DNA from: Longimicrobium sp.
GTDB taxonomy: Bacteria; Gemmatimonadota; Gemmatimonadetes; Longimicrobiales; Longimicrobiaceae
Reading direction: 5' to 3'
Length of the DNA stretch: 6,542 nucleotides
Assembly: GCA_030446945.1 (NCBI GenBank)
Contig: JAUJMI010000219.1
Location: 1 to 6,542, forward strand
Both the position numbers and the translations under genes were made by a program. The notes under the pieces were generated by a model, which was not told the DNA's origin, did no database searches, and worked only from the letters and a program-made list of their open reading frames with translations. Below, piece after piece: positions 1-6,542 of the stretch (position 1 is its first letter; every line of letters begins with the position of its first letter).

Positions 1-1063
1 GCCGCGTCATCCCCCGCACCGCCACGCGGGTGGAGGCGATGTTGGTCGCCTTGCTGTCGTTGACCCAGAGCACGCCGCCCCGCTCGCCGACCGGCTGCAG
101 GCGGTGCGCGGGCGCCTCGAAGCTGCGTAGCGCGTGCCCGATCTCCTTGGCGTCCGCCCCGGCGAGGCGCGCGGCCAGCGCCGCGGCGAGGGCATTGGCG
201 GCGTTGTGCGGGCCCAGGATCCTGAGCTCGCGCGCGGGGGTCAGCGCTTCCTCGGTCTCGCCGTCCATCCGCAGCGTGAGCCACCCCTCCGGGTCCACGA
301 AGCCGCCGCGCTCTCCGTTCTCCGGCTGCGATGCGACGCGGAAGTAGAAGCGCTCTCCCGGCGCGTCGCCGGGGAGCTGGCGGGCGCGCTCGTCCTCGGC
401 GTTCAGCACCCAGCGGCTGGCGGGCGTGGCGTTGCGAAAGAGGTTCGCCTTGTCCCCGTAGTACGCCTCCACGTCCGGGTACCAGTCCAGGTGGTCGGGC
501 GCCAGGTTGGTCAGCACTCCGATCTCCGGCGCGAACGCGCGGATCATCCCCAGTTGGAACGACGAGGTCTCCACCACCGCGATCCCGGGCTGCGGCTCGC
601 GCAGCGCCAGCTCGCTCAGCGCCGTCCCGATGTTGCCGCCCGCCATCGCGTCGCGCCCCGCGTTGCGCAGGATGTGCTCGATCAGCCCCGTGACCGTCGT
701 CTTCCCGTTGGTCCCCGTGATGCCGATCACCCGCGACTCGAGCTGCTCGTACGCCAGCTCCACCTCGGGGATCACCGGCACGTGCGCGATGGCCGGATCG
801 CGGAGGATCTTGGCGGTCGGCGGGATGCCGGGGGAAAGGACGATGCGCGTGCACGCCGCCAGCTTCGCCACGTCGTGCCCCCCCGTCTCCGCGTCGCCGC
901 CCAGCGCGCGCAGCTCCTCGGCAGCCTTCTGCGCCGCGGGACCGCTGCCGGCATCGCTCGCGTACACCTTCGCTCCGCGTGCCAGCGCCAGCCGCGCCGC
1001 GGCCATCCCGCTCCGCGCCAGCCCCAGCACCCCGATCGTCTCCCCCGCGAGCGTGCGGCTCAT
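1..1063 (-). CDS. murD: MurD, UDP-MurNAc-L-Ala:D-Glu ligase (3' end cut off by the window)
   Basis: Cytoplasmic ATP-dependent ligase that adds D-glutamate to UDP-MurNAc-L-alanine, the second amino acid step of peptidoglycan precursor synthesis. My own minus-strand translation gives 354 residues, open to the window edge. Family members run about 440-460 residues, so roughly the last 90-110, most of the C-terminal domain, are missing. An N-terminal Rossmann-like segment (GVLGLARSG, 11-19) is followed by the ATP loop GTNGKTT (117-123), GGNIG (142-146), ETSSFQL (165-171), the metal-site His191, Lys205 at the known carbamoylated-lysine position, LGPHNAANA (283-291), the HRLQ turn (320-323) and NDSKATN (335-341), typical of MurD. 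The ATG at 1063 is chosen because the next Met (residue 20) would remove the Rossmann glycines and there is no start codon in frame just upstream. No Shine-Dalgarno sequence is evident. It follows mraY after 55 bases, the usual dcw order. Identity is very secure. Confidence 0.97.
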   Translation of the reverse strand, partial: MSRTLAGETIGVLGLARSGMAAARLALARGAKVYASDAGSGPAAQKAAEELRALGGDAETGGHDVAKLAACTRIVLSPGIPPTAKILRDPAIAHVPVIPEVELAYEQLESRVIGITGTNGKTTVTGLIEHILRNAGRDAMAGGNIGTALSELALREPQPGIAVVETSSFQLGMIRAFAPEIGVLTNLAPDHLDWYPDVEAYYGDKANLFRNATPASRWVLNAEDERARQLPGDAPGERFYFRVASQPENGERGGFVDPEGWLTLRMDGETEEALTPARELRILGPHNAANALAAALAARLAGADAKEIGHALRSFEAPAHRLQPVGERGGVLWVNDSKATNIASTRVAVRGMTR

Positions 1064-1088
1064 CGGGGGGCCGGCGACTGAAGTTGCC

Positions 1089-1102
1089 GCGGTTTCAACC
1101 GC
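1089..1102. repeat. Short perfect inverted repeat in the mraY-murD gap
   Basis: The 55-base gap between the mraY stop and the murD start is the only real intergenic space in the window. It contains the perfect 14-base palindrome GCGGTTTCAACCGC, which can form a 5-bp stem with a 4-base loop. A competing 4-bp pairing of nearby GTTG and CAAC also exists. No run of T follows on the transcribed strand, so it is not a standard intrinsic terminator. It could be a weak RNA hairpin that affects murD translation or mRNA decay, a copy of a dispersed palindromic repeat, or chance in GC-rich DNA. The function is unknown; only the symmetry is directly seen. Confidence 0.5.
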
Positions 1103-1118
1103 CCCGTGAGGTGGTGGA

Positions 1119-2225
1119 TCACCGGATCTTGAGCGTGGCGACGGCGGCGAGGGCGCACATGATGCCCACGATCCAGAAGCGGATGATCACCTTGCTCTCG
1201 TGCCATCCGATCTGCTCGAAGTGGTGGTGCAGCGGCGCCATGCGGAAGATGCGCCGGCCCACCCCGCTCCGCTTCTTCGTCCACTTGTAGTAGACCGTCT
1301 GCGACATAACCGAGAGCGCCTCCGCCACGAACACCGCACCCACGATGGCCAGGAGGAACTCCGCCTTCAGCAGCACCGCCACCGCCCCCAGCACGCCGCC
1401 GATGGCCAGCGAGCCGGTGTCGCCCATGAAGACCTCGGCCGGGTGCGCGTTGAACCAGAGGAAGCCCATGCACCCGCCGGCCAGCGCCACGCAAAAGATC
1501 GCCAGCTCCCCCGCGCCCGGCAGGTAGAAGAGGTTCAGGTAGTCCGAGATGTCCACGCGGCCGAAGAGATAGGCAAAGAGCCCAAAAGTCACCGCCGCGA
1601 TCGCCGAGAGCCCAGCCGCCAGCCCGTCCAGCCCGTCCGTGAGGTTCACCGCGTTGGAGCACCCCACCAGCACGAAGGTCACGAAGAGGATGTAAAACGG
1701 CCAGAGGAACTCCAGGTGGATCCCCTTGAAGAAGGGGATCTGCGTCCACGTGGTCGGCACGTCGCTGAGCGGGAACCAGACGAGCATGGCGCCCAGGAGC
1801 AGCCCCAGCGAGCCCTGCCCCACGATCTTGTAGCGCCCCTTGAGCCCGTCCGTCCCCTTGCGGGTGATCTTGAGGTAGTCGTCCATGAACCCGATCGCCC
1901 CCAACCAGAGGAGCGTCACCAGCGCGATGATGGTGTACGGGTTGTCCAGCCGCGCCCAGAGCAGCGTGGGGATGACGGTGGAGAGCACGATCATCACGCC
2001 GCCCATGGTGGGCGTGCCGCGCTTGCCCAGGTGCGTCTGCGGCCCCTCTGTGCGCACGATCTGCCCGAGCTTGAGCATGCGCAGCCGGCCGATGATGGCG
2101 GGCCCGAACCAGAAGGCCACCAGGAACGCCGTCACCACGGCCCCCGCGGCGCGGAAGGTGTGGTAGCGGAAGACGTTGAAGCCCGCGTTCCACTCCGAGA
2201 GCGGCACCAGCAAGTGGTAGAGCAC
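1119..2225 (-). CDS. mraY: MraY, phospho-MurNAc-pentapeptide transferase
   Basis: Integral membrane enzyme that transfers phospho-MurNAc-pentapeptide from UDP to undecaprenyl phosphate, releasing UMP and forming lipid I on the inner face of the membrane. The 368-residue length is normal (E. coli about 360). Family motifs appear in order: GKRGTPTMGG (67-76), DDYLK (115-119, the catalytic aspartate pair), NLTDGLDGLA (194-203), FMGDTGSLA (266-274, with Asp269 expected to bind Mg2+), and PLHHHFE (331-337, the cytoplasmic histidine loop). Hydrophobic stretches, for example near 24-44, 74-113, 134-151, 173-190, 239-255, 289-308 and 347-366, fit the usual ten membrane helices. The start is GTG, four bases after the murF stop. 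The first in-frame ATG is codon 50, which would delete the first helix, so GTG is preferred. No strong Shine-Dalgarno precedes it, which suggests translational coupling to murF. All key residues are present. Confidence 0.98.
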   Translation of the reverse strand: MLYHLLVPLSEWNAGFNVFRYHTFRAAGAVVTAFLVAFWFGPAIIGRLRMLKLGQIVRTEGPQTHLGKRGTPTMGGVMIVLSTVIPTLLWARLDNPYTIIALVTLLWLGAIGFMDDYLKITRKGTDGLKGRYKIVGQGSLGLLLGAMLVWFPLSDVPTTWTQIPFFKGIHLEFLWPFYILFVTFVLVGCSNAVNLTDGLDGLAAGLSAIAAVTFGLFAYLFGRVDISDYLNLFYLPGAGELAIFCVALAGGCMGFLWFNAHPAEVFMGDTGSLAIGGVLGAVAVLLKAEFLLAIVGAVFVAEALSVMSQTVYYKWTKKRSGVGRRIFRMAPLHHHFEQIGWHESKVIIRFWIVGIMCALAAVATLKIR

Positions 2226-2229
2226 CGTG

Positions 2230-3651
2230 TCAGGCCCCGGCGTGTTGGTTGGTCTCGGCCGGCTGGCCGAAGTCCCGCTCGATCAGGGGGATGAACCTCT
2301 CCAGCGCCACTCCGCGCGACCCTTTGAGGAGGATCGTCTCGTCTCCTTGCAGCGAGGGGCGGAGCCGGTCGTACGCCTCGATGGGGTCGTCGGCGGCGAT
2401 CAGCTGGTCTCCCAGGCGGTCGCTCAGCGGTCGGAACGCGGCCACGAAGTCGCCGGTGGCCACCACTCGGTCGATCCCCCGCCCCACCAGCCCGGCGATC
2501 TGCTCGGCGGCGCTGGCGTGCAGCGCGTCCGCGTGGTCGCCCAGCTCCCGCATCGTCCCCACCACGGCCACCTTGGCGCCCTCGCTGGGGATGGAGGCCA
2601 GCAGCTCGACGGCGGCGCGCAGCGAGGGGGGGTTGGAGTTGTAGCAGTCCGCCAGCACCCCCACGGTGCCCACTCGGCGCCACTCGTTCCTCATCTTTGG
2701 TGCCGACATGGCCCCAATTCCGCGCGCCGCATCCGACAGAGGAACCCCGAGCTCGTCGGCTATAGCCAGCGCGAGCAGGGCGTTGCGCACGTTGTGCATC
2801 CCGGGGAGCGGCACGTGGACGTCGACGCCGCGGAAGCGCCAGGCCGTGCTTCCGTCCGGCCGCACCTCCACCCCGCCCTCCGGCCGCACGTCGGCCCCGG
2901 GGGAGAAGCCCGCCACGCGTACGCTGTCCCGCAGGATGGCGCGGGAGCGCTCCACCAGCTCTGTGGGCTCGTCGGCCACGAAGCCGGTGCCGCCCGGGCG
3001 CACGGAGGGGAGAATGGCGAGCTCCTCCTCCAGCACGCCGGCCACGCTCCCGAACCCTTCCAGGTGCTCCTCGCCGATGGAGGTGATCAGCGCCACGTCC
3101 GGCTCGGCGATGGCGCCCAGCAGCGCGATCTCCCCCGGCTCGTTGGTCCCCGTCTCGATCACCAGCACCTCCGCGTCTTCCGGCGCGGCGAGGAGGGTGA
3201 GCGGGACGCCGACCTGGTTGTTGAGGTTGGCCTCGGTGGCGTGCACCCGGAACTTGGCGCCCAGCGCGGCGCGGAGGAGCTCCTTGGTGGTCGTCTTCCC
3301 GTTGCTCCCCGCCACCGCCAGCACCCGGCCGCTCAGCGCGCGGCGCCGGTGGCGGGCCAGGCGGCCCAGGGCGTGGAGCGTGTCGTCCACAAGGTAGAGC
3401 CGCATCCCGCTCGGCTGCACGTCCGGCATCCGCGACACCACCGCCGCCGTCGCCCCCGCCTCCGACGCGACGGCGAGGAAGTCGTGGGCGTCGTAGTTGG
3501 CCCCGCGCAGCGCCACGAACAGCGACCCCTGCGCGATCTTTCTCGTGTCGGTGGAGATGCCGCTGTACTCGGCCTCGCCCTCGTCGGTCCCGCTGGTCCC
3601 CAGTGCGCGCTCCACCTCGGCGGCAGTCCATCGAAATCCGCTCACACCCAT
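2230..3651 (-). CDS. murF: MurF, UDP-MurNAc-tripeptide:D-Ala-D-Ala ligase
   Basis: Cytoplasmic ATP-dependent ligase that adds D-Ala-D-Ala to UDP-MurNAc-tripeptide, completing the pentapeptide that MraY uses. It is 473 residues, a normal length. The N-terminal domain shows STDTRK (33-38) and GSLFVALRG (42-50). The central ATPase domain has GSNGKTTTK (115-123), NNQVGVPLTLL (144-154), GTNEPGEI (168-175) and the metal-site His196. The C-terminal domain has DCYNSNPPSL (335-344) and KGSRGVALE (443-451). Oddity: aligned from the conserved histidine, the position of the carbamoylated lysine found in MurD, MurE and E. coli MurF is Glu210 here, in the run Glu208-Glu210. The reading frame is otherwise intact. 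The ATG at 3651 overlaps the end of murE by 10 bases. A GTG at codon 3 overlaps the murE stop as GTGA, has a GGAATGG purine-rich stretch just upstream, and is a plausible alternative start. The long antisense frame over this gene is a shadow. Confidence 0.97.
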   Translation of the reverse strand: MGVSGFRWTAAEVERALGTSGTDEGEAEYSGISTDTRKIAQGSLFVALRGANYDAHDFLAVASEAGATAAVVSRMPDVQPSGMRLYLVDDTLHALGRLARHRRRALSGRVLAVAGSNGKTTTKELLRAALGAKFRVHATEANLNNQVGVPLTLLAAPEDAEVLVIETGTNEPGEIALLGAIAEPDVALITSIGEEHLEGFGSVAGVLEEELAILPSVRPGGTGFVADEPTELVERSRAILRDSVRVAGFSPGADVRPEGGVEVRPDGSTAWRFRGVDVHVPLPGMHNVRNALLALAIADELGVPLSDAARGIGAMSAPKMRNEWRRVGTVGVLADCYNSNPPSLRAAVELLASIPSEGAKVAVVGTMRELGDHADALHASAAEQIAGLVGRGIDRVVATGDFVAAFRPLSDRLGDQLIAADDPIEAYDRLRPSLQGDETILLKGSRGVALERFIPLIERDFGQPAETNQHAGA

Positions 3652-5141
3652 TCCATGGTCGCAGACGATGCTCGTTCGGCAAGGATTTCCCGCACCACCA
3701 CCCGCTCGTCGAACGAACGCTTCTCGCGGCCCACGATCTGGTACGTCTCGTGGCCCTTGCCGGCGAGGAGGATGACGTCCTCTGCGCGGGCTTCAAGCAG
3801 CGCCTGCCGGATGGCTTCGCGGCGGTCGGAAACTCGCACGCGGGGTGCACTTCCCATGCCGCGTTCGATGTCGTCCAGGATCTTCTCAGGGTCTTCGCTG
3901 CGCGGGTTGTCCGAGGTGACGATGGCGAGGTCCGCCCCCTCCGCCGCGATGCGCCCCATCTCCGGCCGCTTCGAGGGATCGCGGTCGCCGCCGGCGCCGA
4001 AAACGACGATCAGGCGCCCGCTGACCAGGGGCCGGACGGCGGCGAGGGCCCGCTCCAGCGCGTCGGGGGTGTGGGCGTAGTCCGCGAGCACCGTGGCGGA
4101 TGCGGGCGGGCCGCTGATCCGCTCCAGCCGTCCCGGCACCTGGGGGATGACGGAGAGCCCGGTCGCGATCTCCTCCGCGGCCCACCCGAGCGACCAGAGC
4201 GTCGCCGCGGCGCCGAGGGCGTTGGAGACGTTGAAGCTGCCGAAGAGGGGGAGGTTCACCTCCGCGCTCGCGTCGGGAAGGACCAGCGTCCACTCCATCC
4301 CACCGGGGCCGACGCGCACCCTCTCCGCGCGGACCTCGGCGGGGCGCTCCATCCCGAAGCGGACCACGCGCTCGGCCTCCACCACGTCCCATGCGGGGTC
4401 GTCCGCGTTGACTACGGCGGCGGCGCCGTGCTTGAGCAGCGTGAGAAGGCGGAGCTTGGCGGAACGATACTCCTCCATCGTCCCGTGGTAGTCCAGGTGG
4501 TCCTGGGTGAGGTTGGTGAAGAGCGCCGCGTCGAAGCGCGCCGCCGCCATCCGCCCCTGGTGCAGCGCGTGCGACGACACCTCCATCGCCACCGCGCGCA
4601 CGCCGCCGTCCGCGAAGCCGCGCAGCCAGCGCGCCGCCTCGATGGGCCCCGGGGTGGTGAGCCCCTCCGTCGCCGGCACCACCTTTCCGCCCGCGTCCAG
4701 CGCGCCCAGCGTGCCGATGTACGCGGTGGGCATGCGGCGGGCGAGCATGTCGCGCAGGATGGCCGCCGTCGTCGTCTTCCCATTCGTCCCGGTCACGCCC
4801 ACCAGCGTGAGGTCGTTCCAGGGATCGCCCCACAGTTCGGCGGCGGCGTACGATGCCGCCAGCCGCCCGCTGGTGACCTGGATCTGCGGGAAGGCGGCGG
4901 CATCGTCGCGCCGCTCCACCGTGGCGCCGGCCGCGCCCTGCGCGGCGACGTCGGCCAGGTAGCGGTGCCCGTCGCCTTCGGTGCCGGCGATGGCGCAAAA
5001 TAGGTCGCCCGCGCCCACCTTGCGCGAGTCCGCGGAAGCGCTCGCGACCAGGCGCGCCGCGTCGTCCGCGGCGAGGCGCGCGTCGCCCGCGAGGAGGCCC
5101 TCGCGCCCGAGTCGCGCTTCGATCTCGCCCAGCGTGGGCAT
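3642..5141 (-). CDS. murE: MurE, UDP-MurNAc-L-Ala-D-Glu:meso-diaminopimelate ligase
   Basis: Cytoplasmic ATP-dependent ligase that adds the third peptide residue to UDP-MurNAc-L-Ala-D-Glu. The 499-residue protein has the three Mur-ligase domains. The N-terminal UDP-binding domain includes Asp38-Ser39-Arg40. The central ATPase domain has GTNGKTTT (118-125), TTPGP (162-166), EVSSHAL (187-193), the metal-site His215 and Lys229 at the carbamoylated-lysine position. The C-terminal domain has VPGRLE (335-340), DYAHTPD (354-360), GAGGDRD (382-388), DNPRSE (411-416) and GKGHE (461-465). In characterised enzymes DNPR and the Gly/Glu of GKGHE contact meso-diaminopimelate, whereas L-lysine enzymes lack DNPR. 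The substrate is therefore inferred to be meso-DAP. The ATG shares its A with the ftsI stop (TGATG) and is preceded by GGAG at 5-base spacing, supporting this start. The last 10 bases overlap murF. Confidence 0.98.
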   Translation of the reverse strand: MPTLGEIEARLGREGLLAGDARLAADDAARLVASASADSRKVGAGDLFCAIAGTEGDGHRYLADVAAQGAAGATVERRDDAAAFPQIQVTSGRLAASYAAAELWGDPWNDLTLVGVTGTNGKTTTAAILRDMLARRMPTAYIGTLGALDAGGKVVPATEGLTTPGPIEAARWLRGFADGGVRAVAMEVSSHALHQGRMAAARFDAALFTNLTQDHLDYHGTMEEYRSAKLRLLTLLKHGAAAVVNADDPAWDVVEAERVVRFGMERPAEVRAERVRVGPGGMEWTLVLPDASAEVNLPLFGSFNVSNALGAAATLWSLGWAAEEIATGLSVIPQVPGRLERISGPPASATVLADYAHTPDALERALAAVRPLVSGRLIVVFGAGGDRDPSKRPEMGRIAAEGADLAIVTSDNPRSEDPEKILDDIERGMGSAPRVRVSDRREAIRQALLEARAEDVILLAGKGHETYQIVGREKRSFDERVVVREILAERASSATMEWV

Positions 5142-6542
5142 CAGCTCTCCGCCCCCACGACCAGGACGGTCCCGCCGCGCGTCTGCACGGCGCCCGCGGA
5201 CGGGCGGGTTCCCTCGACCGTGCCCGCGCCCTGCACGCGCACCTGGAAGCCCAGGGCGTGCAGGCGGCGCACGGCATCGCGCAGCGAAAGGCCCGCCAGC
5301 TCGGGGACCGGCACCGGCTCGCGCTTGGAAGCCGCGGCCTGCAGGGCGCGCTGGGGGAGCGAGTCGAAGACGTACGTCCCCTCGCCGCCGGAGGAGCGCA
5401 GGCGGCGCTGCACCGCCTGCTGCACCGGAGCCGGCTGCGACGGCGTGGCGATGCGCGTGGCGAGGAGTGCGCGGCGGTCCAGCGAGGGCGAGCGGGCCGC
5501 CAGGATCGCCTGCAGCGTGGCGCGCGTCACCGGCGCGGCCGTGAGCCCGCCGTAGTAGTCGCCCTGCGGCCGGTCCAGCTTCACAAAGATGACGAGCTGC
5601 GGGTCGCGCGCCGGGAAGTAGGAGACGAAGCTGGCGTTGTACTGCCCCGCCTCGTAGCGCCCGTTGGCTCCGGTGCGCCGCGCCGTTCCCGTCTTGCCCG
5701 CGACCTCAAAGGTGGAGAGCGCCGCAGCCTTGGCGGAGCCGTCGGAGACCACCGTGATCAGCACCTCGCGCAGCGCGTCCGTCACCGACGCGGGGACGGC
5801 GCGGCGCACCACGCGCGGCTCCATCTTCCACCGGGTGCCGCCGTCCGGCCCGCGCGTCTCGCGCAGGAGGTGCGCTTCCATGAGGTTGCCGTGGTTGGCG
5901 AGCGCGCCGTCCGCCATCGCCATCTGCACCGGCGTCACCGACACCTCGTAGCCGGTGGCGAGCGAGGCGGCCGTCATCTTGGACCAGCGCGCCGGCCGCG
6001 GCAGGCGGCCGCCGGACTCCACCGGGTACTCCACGCCCGTCGGCGTGCCGAAGCCGAAGTCGCGCAGGGTGGCGTACTGCTCCGCTGGCTTCAGCTTCGG
6101 CACCAGCTTCACCATGCCGATGTTGCTGGAGACGCGCAGGGCATCGCGCAGCGACAGCATACCGTACGGATGCACGTCGGTGTGGATGCGCCCGTGCGGA
6201 TCGGCCCAGCGCCCGTTCTCGGCGAAGACCTGGTCGTTGAGCGATGCGTGGCGCCCGGCCAGGAGGTTGGCGACGAAGAAGGGCTTGAGGATGGAGCCGG
6301 GCTCGTACGGCTCCACGAACGCCGCCAGCCCGCGCGAGCCCTTGCGCCGCGACACCGCCGCCAGGATCTCCCCCGTGCGCGGCTCGGTGAGCAGGAGGTC
6401 GCCGCCGGACGCGTCGGTATTGCGGATCGCCTCGTCCAGCGCCGCGTCCGCGATCTCCTGGAGGTCGAAGTCCACCGTCAGGTACACGTCGCCGCCGTCG
6501 CGGGGGGGCGCCACGGGCAGCGACACCGCCGACTCCTTGCGG
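5141..6542 (-). CDS. ftsI: FtsI-like class B penicillin-binding protein with a C-terminal PASTA domain (5' end cut off)
   Basis: Septal peptidoglycan DD-transpeptidase that crosslinks stem peptides on the outer face of the cytoplasmic membrane during division. The visible 466 residues begin inside the protein: the frame stays open to the window edge, and the GTG at 6526 is an internal valine codon. The membrane anchor, pedestal domain and roughly the first 200 residues lie outside. Counting from the first full codon (6541), the transpeptidase domain begins around VYLTVDFDLQ (19-28). It carries the SxxK motif in YEPGSILKP (79-87, nucleophile Ser83), SSN (138-140) and KTGTA (283-287), with spacing close to E. 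coli FtsI. A Pro/Ala/Gln-rich linker leads to one PASTA domain (about 408-463, starting VPVPELAGLSL). The stop shares one base with the murE ATG. Position directly before murE supports FtsI over other class B PBPs. PASTA domains are best known from Gram-positive homologues such as SpoVD and PBP2x. Confidence 0.95.
   Translation of the reverse strand, partial: RKESAVSLPVAPPRDGGDVYLTVDFDLQEIADAALDEAIRNTDASGGDLLLTEPRTGEILAAVSRRKGSRGLAAFVEPYEPGSILKPFFVANLLAGRHASLNDQVFAENGRWADPHGRIHTDVHPYGMLSLRDALRVSSNIGMVKLVPKLKPAEQYATLRDFGFGTPTGVEYPVESGGRLPRPARWSKMTAASLATGYEVSVTPVQMAMADGALANHGNLMEAHLLRETRGPDGGTRWKMEPRVVRRAVPASVTDALREVLITVVSDGSAKAAALSTFEVAGKTGTARRTGANGRYEAGQYNASFVSYFPARDPQLVIFVKLDRPQGDYYGGLTAAPVTRATLQAILAARSPSLDRRALLATRIATPSQPAPVQQAVQRRLRSSGGEGTYVFDSLPQRALQAAASKREPVPVPELAGLSLRDAVRRLHALGFQVRVQGAGTVEGTRPSAGAVQTRGGTVLVVGAES
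5147..5150 (-). promoter_or_regulatory. Ribosome binding site of murE
   Basis: On the minus strand GGAG sits 5 bases before the murE ATG, inside the last codons of ftsI. It is the clearest Shine-Dalgarno match at any start in the window and supports the ATG at 5141. With the TGATG stop/start overlap it suggests that ribosomes finishing ftsI reinitiate at murE. The other starts (murF, mraY, murD) lack an equally good match. Confidence 0.65.

Noticed and set aside
134..1081. 315-codon plus-strand frame opposite murD
   Set aside because: Antisense to murD, whose ATP loop, metal-site and DSKATN motifs all read in the minus frame.
1089..1102. Intrinsic terminator after mraY
   Set aside because: The stem is short and no T-run follows on the transcribed strand. 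murD belongs to the same cluster.
2132..3850. 572-codon minus-strand frame overlapping murF
   Set aside because: Same strand but a different frame from murF. It spans parts of three genes and has long Arg/Gly-rich runs, so it is a frame shadow.
2227..4080. 617-codon open frame on the plus strand, longer than any true gene in the window
   Set aside because: It lies antisense to murF and the end of murE, which carry complete sets of family motifs. Its product is rich in Arg, His, Gly and Pro with no recognisable domain, which is typical of a shadow frame in GC-rich DNA.
3603..5003. 466-codon plus-strand frame opposite murE
   Set aside because: It is antisense to an unambiguous murE and its low-complexity Arg/Gly/His-rich composition matches no family.
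3886..5277. 463-codon minus-strand frame over murE and the ftsI end
   Set aside because: An out-of-frame shadow of murE with Arg/Gly-rich composition and no motif.
6524..6526. GTG as a start of the penicillin-binding protein
   Set aside because: The frame stays open to the window edge (Arg-Lys-Glu-Ser-Ala before it), and the protein at this point is just ahead of the transpeptidase core, with membrane anchor and pedestal still missing. It is an internal Val.
5141..6542. SILK instead of the common STxK at the PBP active site, as a sign of altered function
   Set aside because: Only Ser and Lys of SxxK are invariant, and hydrophobic residues between them occur in functional class B PBPs. The SSN and KTG motifs are intact.
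1..6542. tRNA, rRNA, CRISPR array, insertion sequence, phage or defence genes
   Set aside because: The whole window is covered by five cell wall genes with almost no gaps, and I saw no direct repeat array, transposase motif or RNA gene.

Overview
The window is a GC-rich stretch (roughly 70% G+C by eye) carrying part of a bacterial division and cell wall (dcw) cluster. All five recognisable genes lie on the minus strand, so the operon reads from the right edge to the left: ftsI-type penicillin-binding protein (5' end cut off by the window) > murE > murF > mraY > murD (3' end cut off). This is the usual dcw order. Upstream genes such as mraZ, rsmH and ftsL, and downstream genes such as ftsW, murG and murC, would be expected just outside, but none is visible here.

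Spacing is very tight. The ftsI stop and murE start share one base (TGATG), murE and murF overlap by 10 bases, and murF and mraY are 4 bases apart. Only mraY and murD are separated by a real gap, of 55 bases, and that gap holds a small perfect inverted repeat. No internal promoter or terminator is evident, so the block looks like one co-transcribed and largely translationally coupled unit. No stretch of 300 bases or more lacks a gene.

Together the genes build and use the peptidoglycan precursor. MurD adds D-Glu to UDP-MurNAc-L-Ala. MurE adds the third residue; its DNPR motif points to meso-diaminopimelate. MurF adds D-Ala-D-Ala. MraY moves the finished UDP-MurNAc-pentapeptide to undecaprenyl phosphate, forming lipid I. 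The FtsI-like transpeptidase crosslinks septal peptidoglycan outside the membrane, and here it carries one C-terminal PASTA domain.

Taxonomy cannot be fixed from sequence alone. High GC, a meso-DAP-type MurE, a PASTA-bearing FtsI and the general character of the proteins fit a Gemmatimonadota-like (perhaps Longimicrobium-like) soil bacterium, but this is a low-to-moderate confidence inference. Core gene content is conventional, and I see no sign of a new system, a mobile element or a CRISPR array. The most interesting detail is in MurF. At the position where MurD and MurE of the same operon keep the lysine known to be carbamoylated in this ligase family, MurF has glutamate, within a run of three glutamates. 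All the long plus-strand open frames are antisense shadows, as expected at this GC content.
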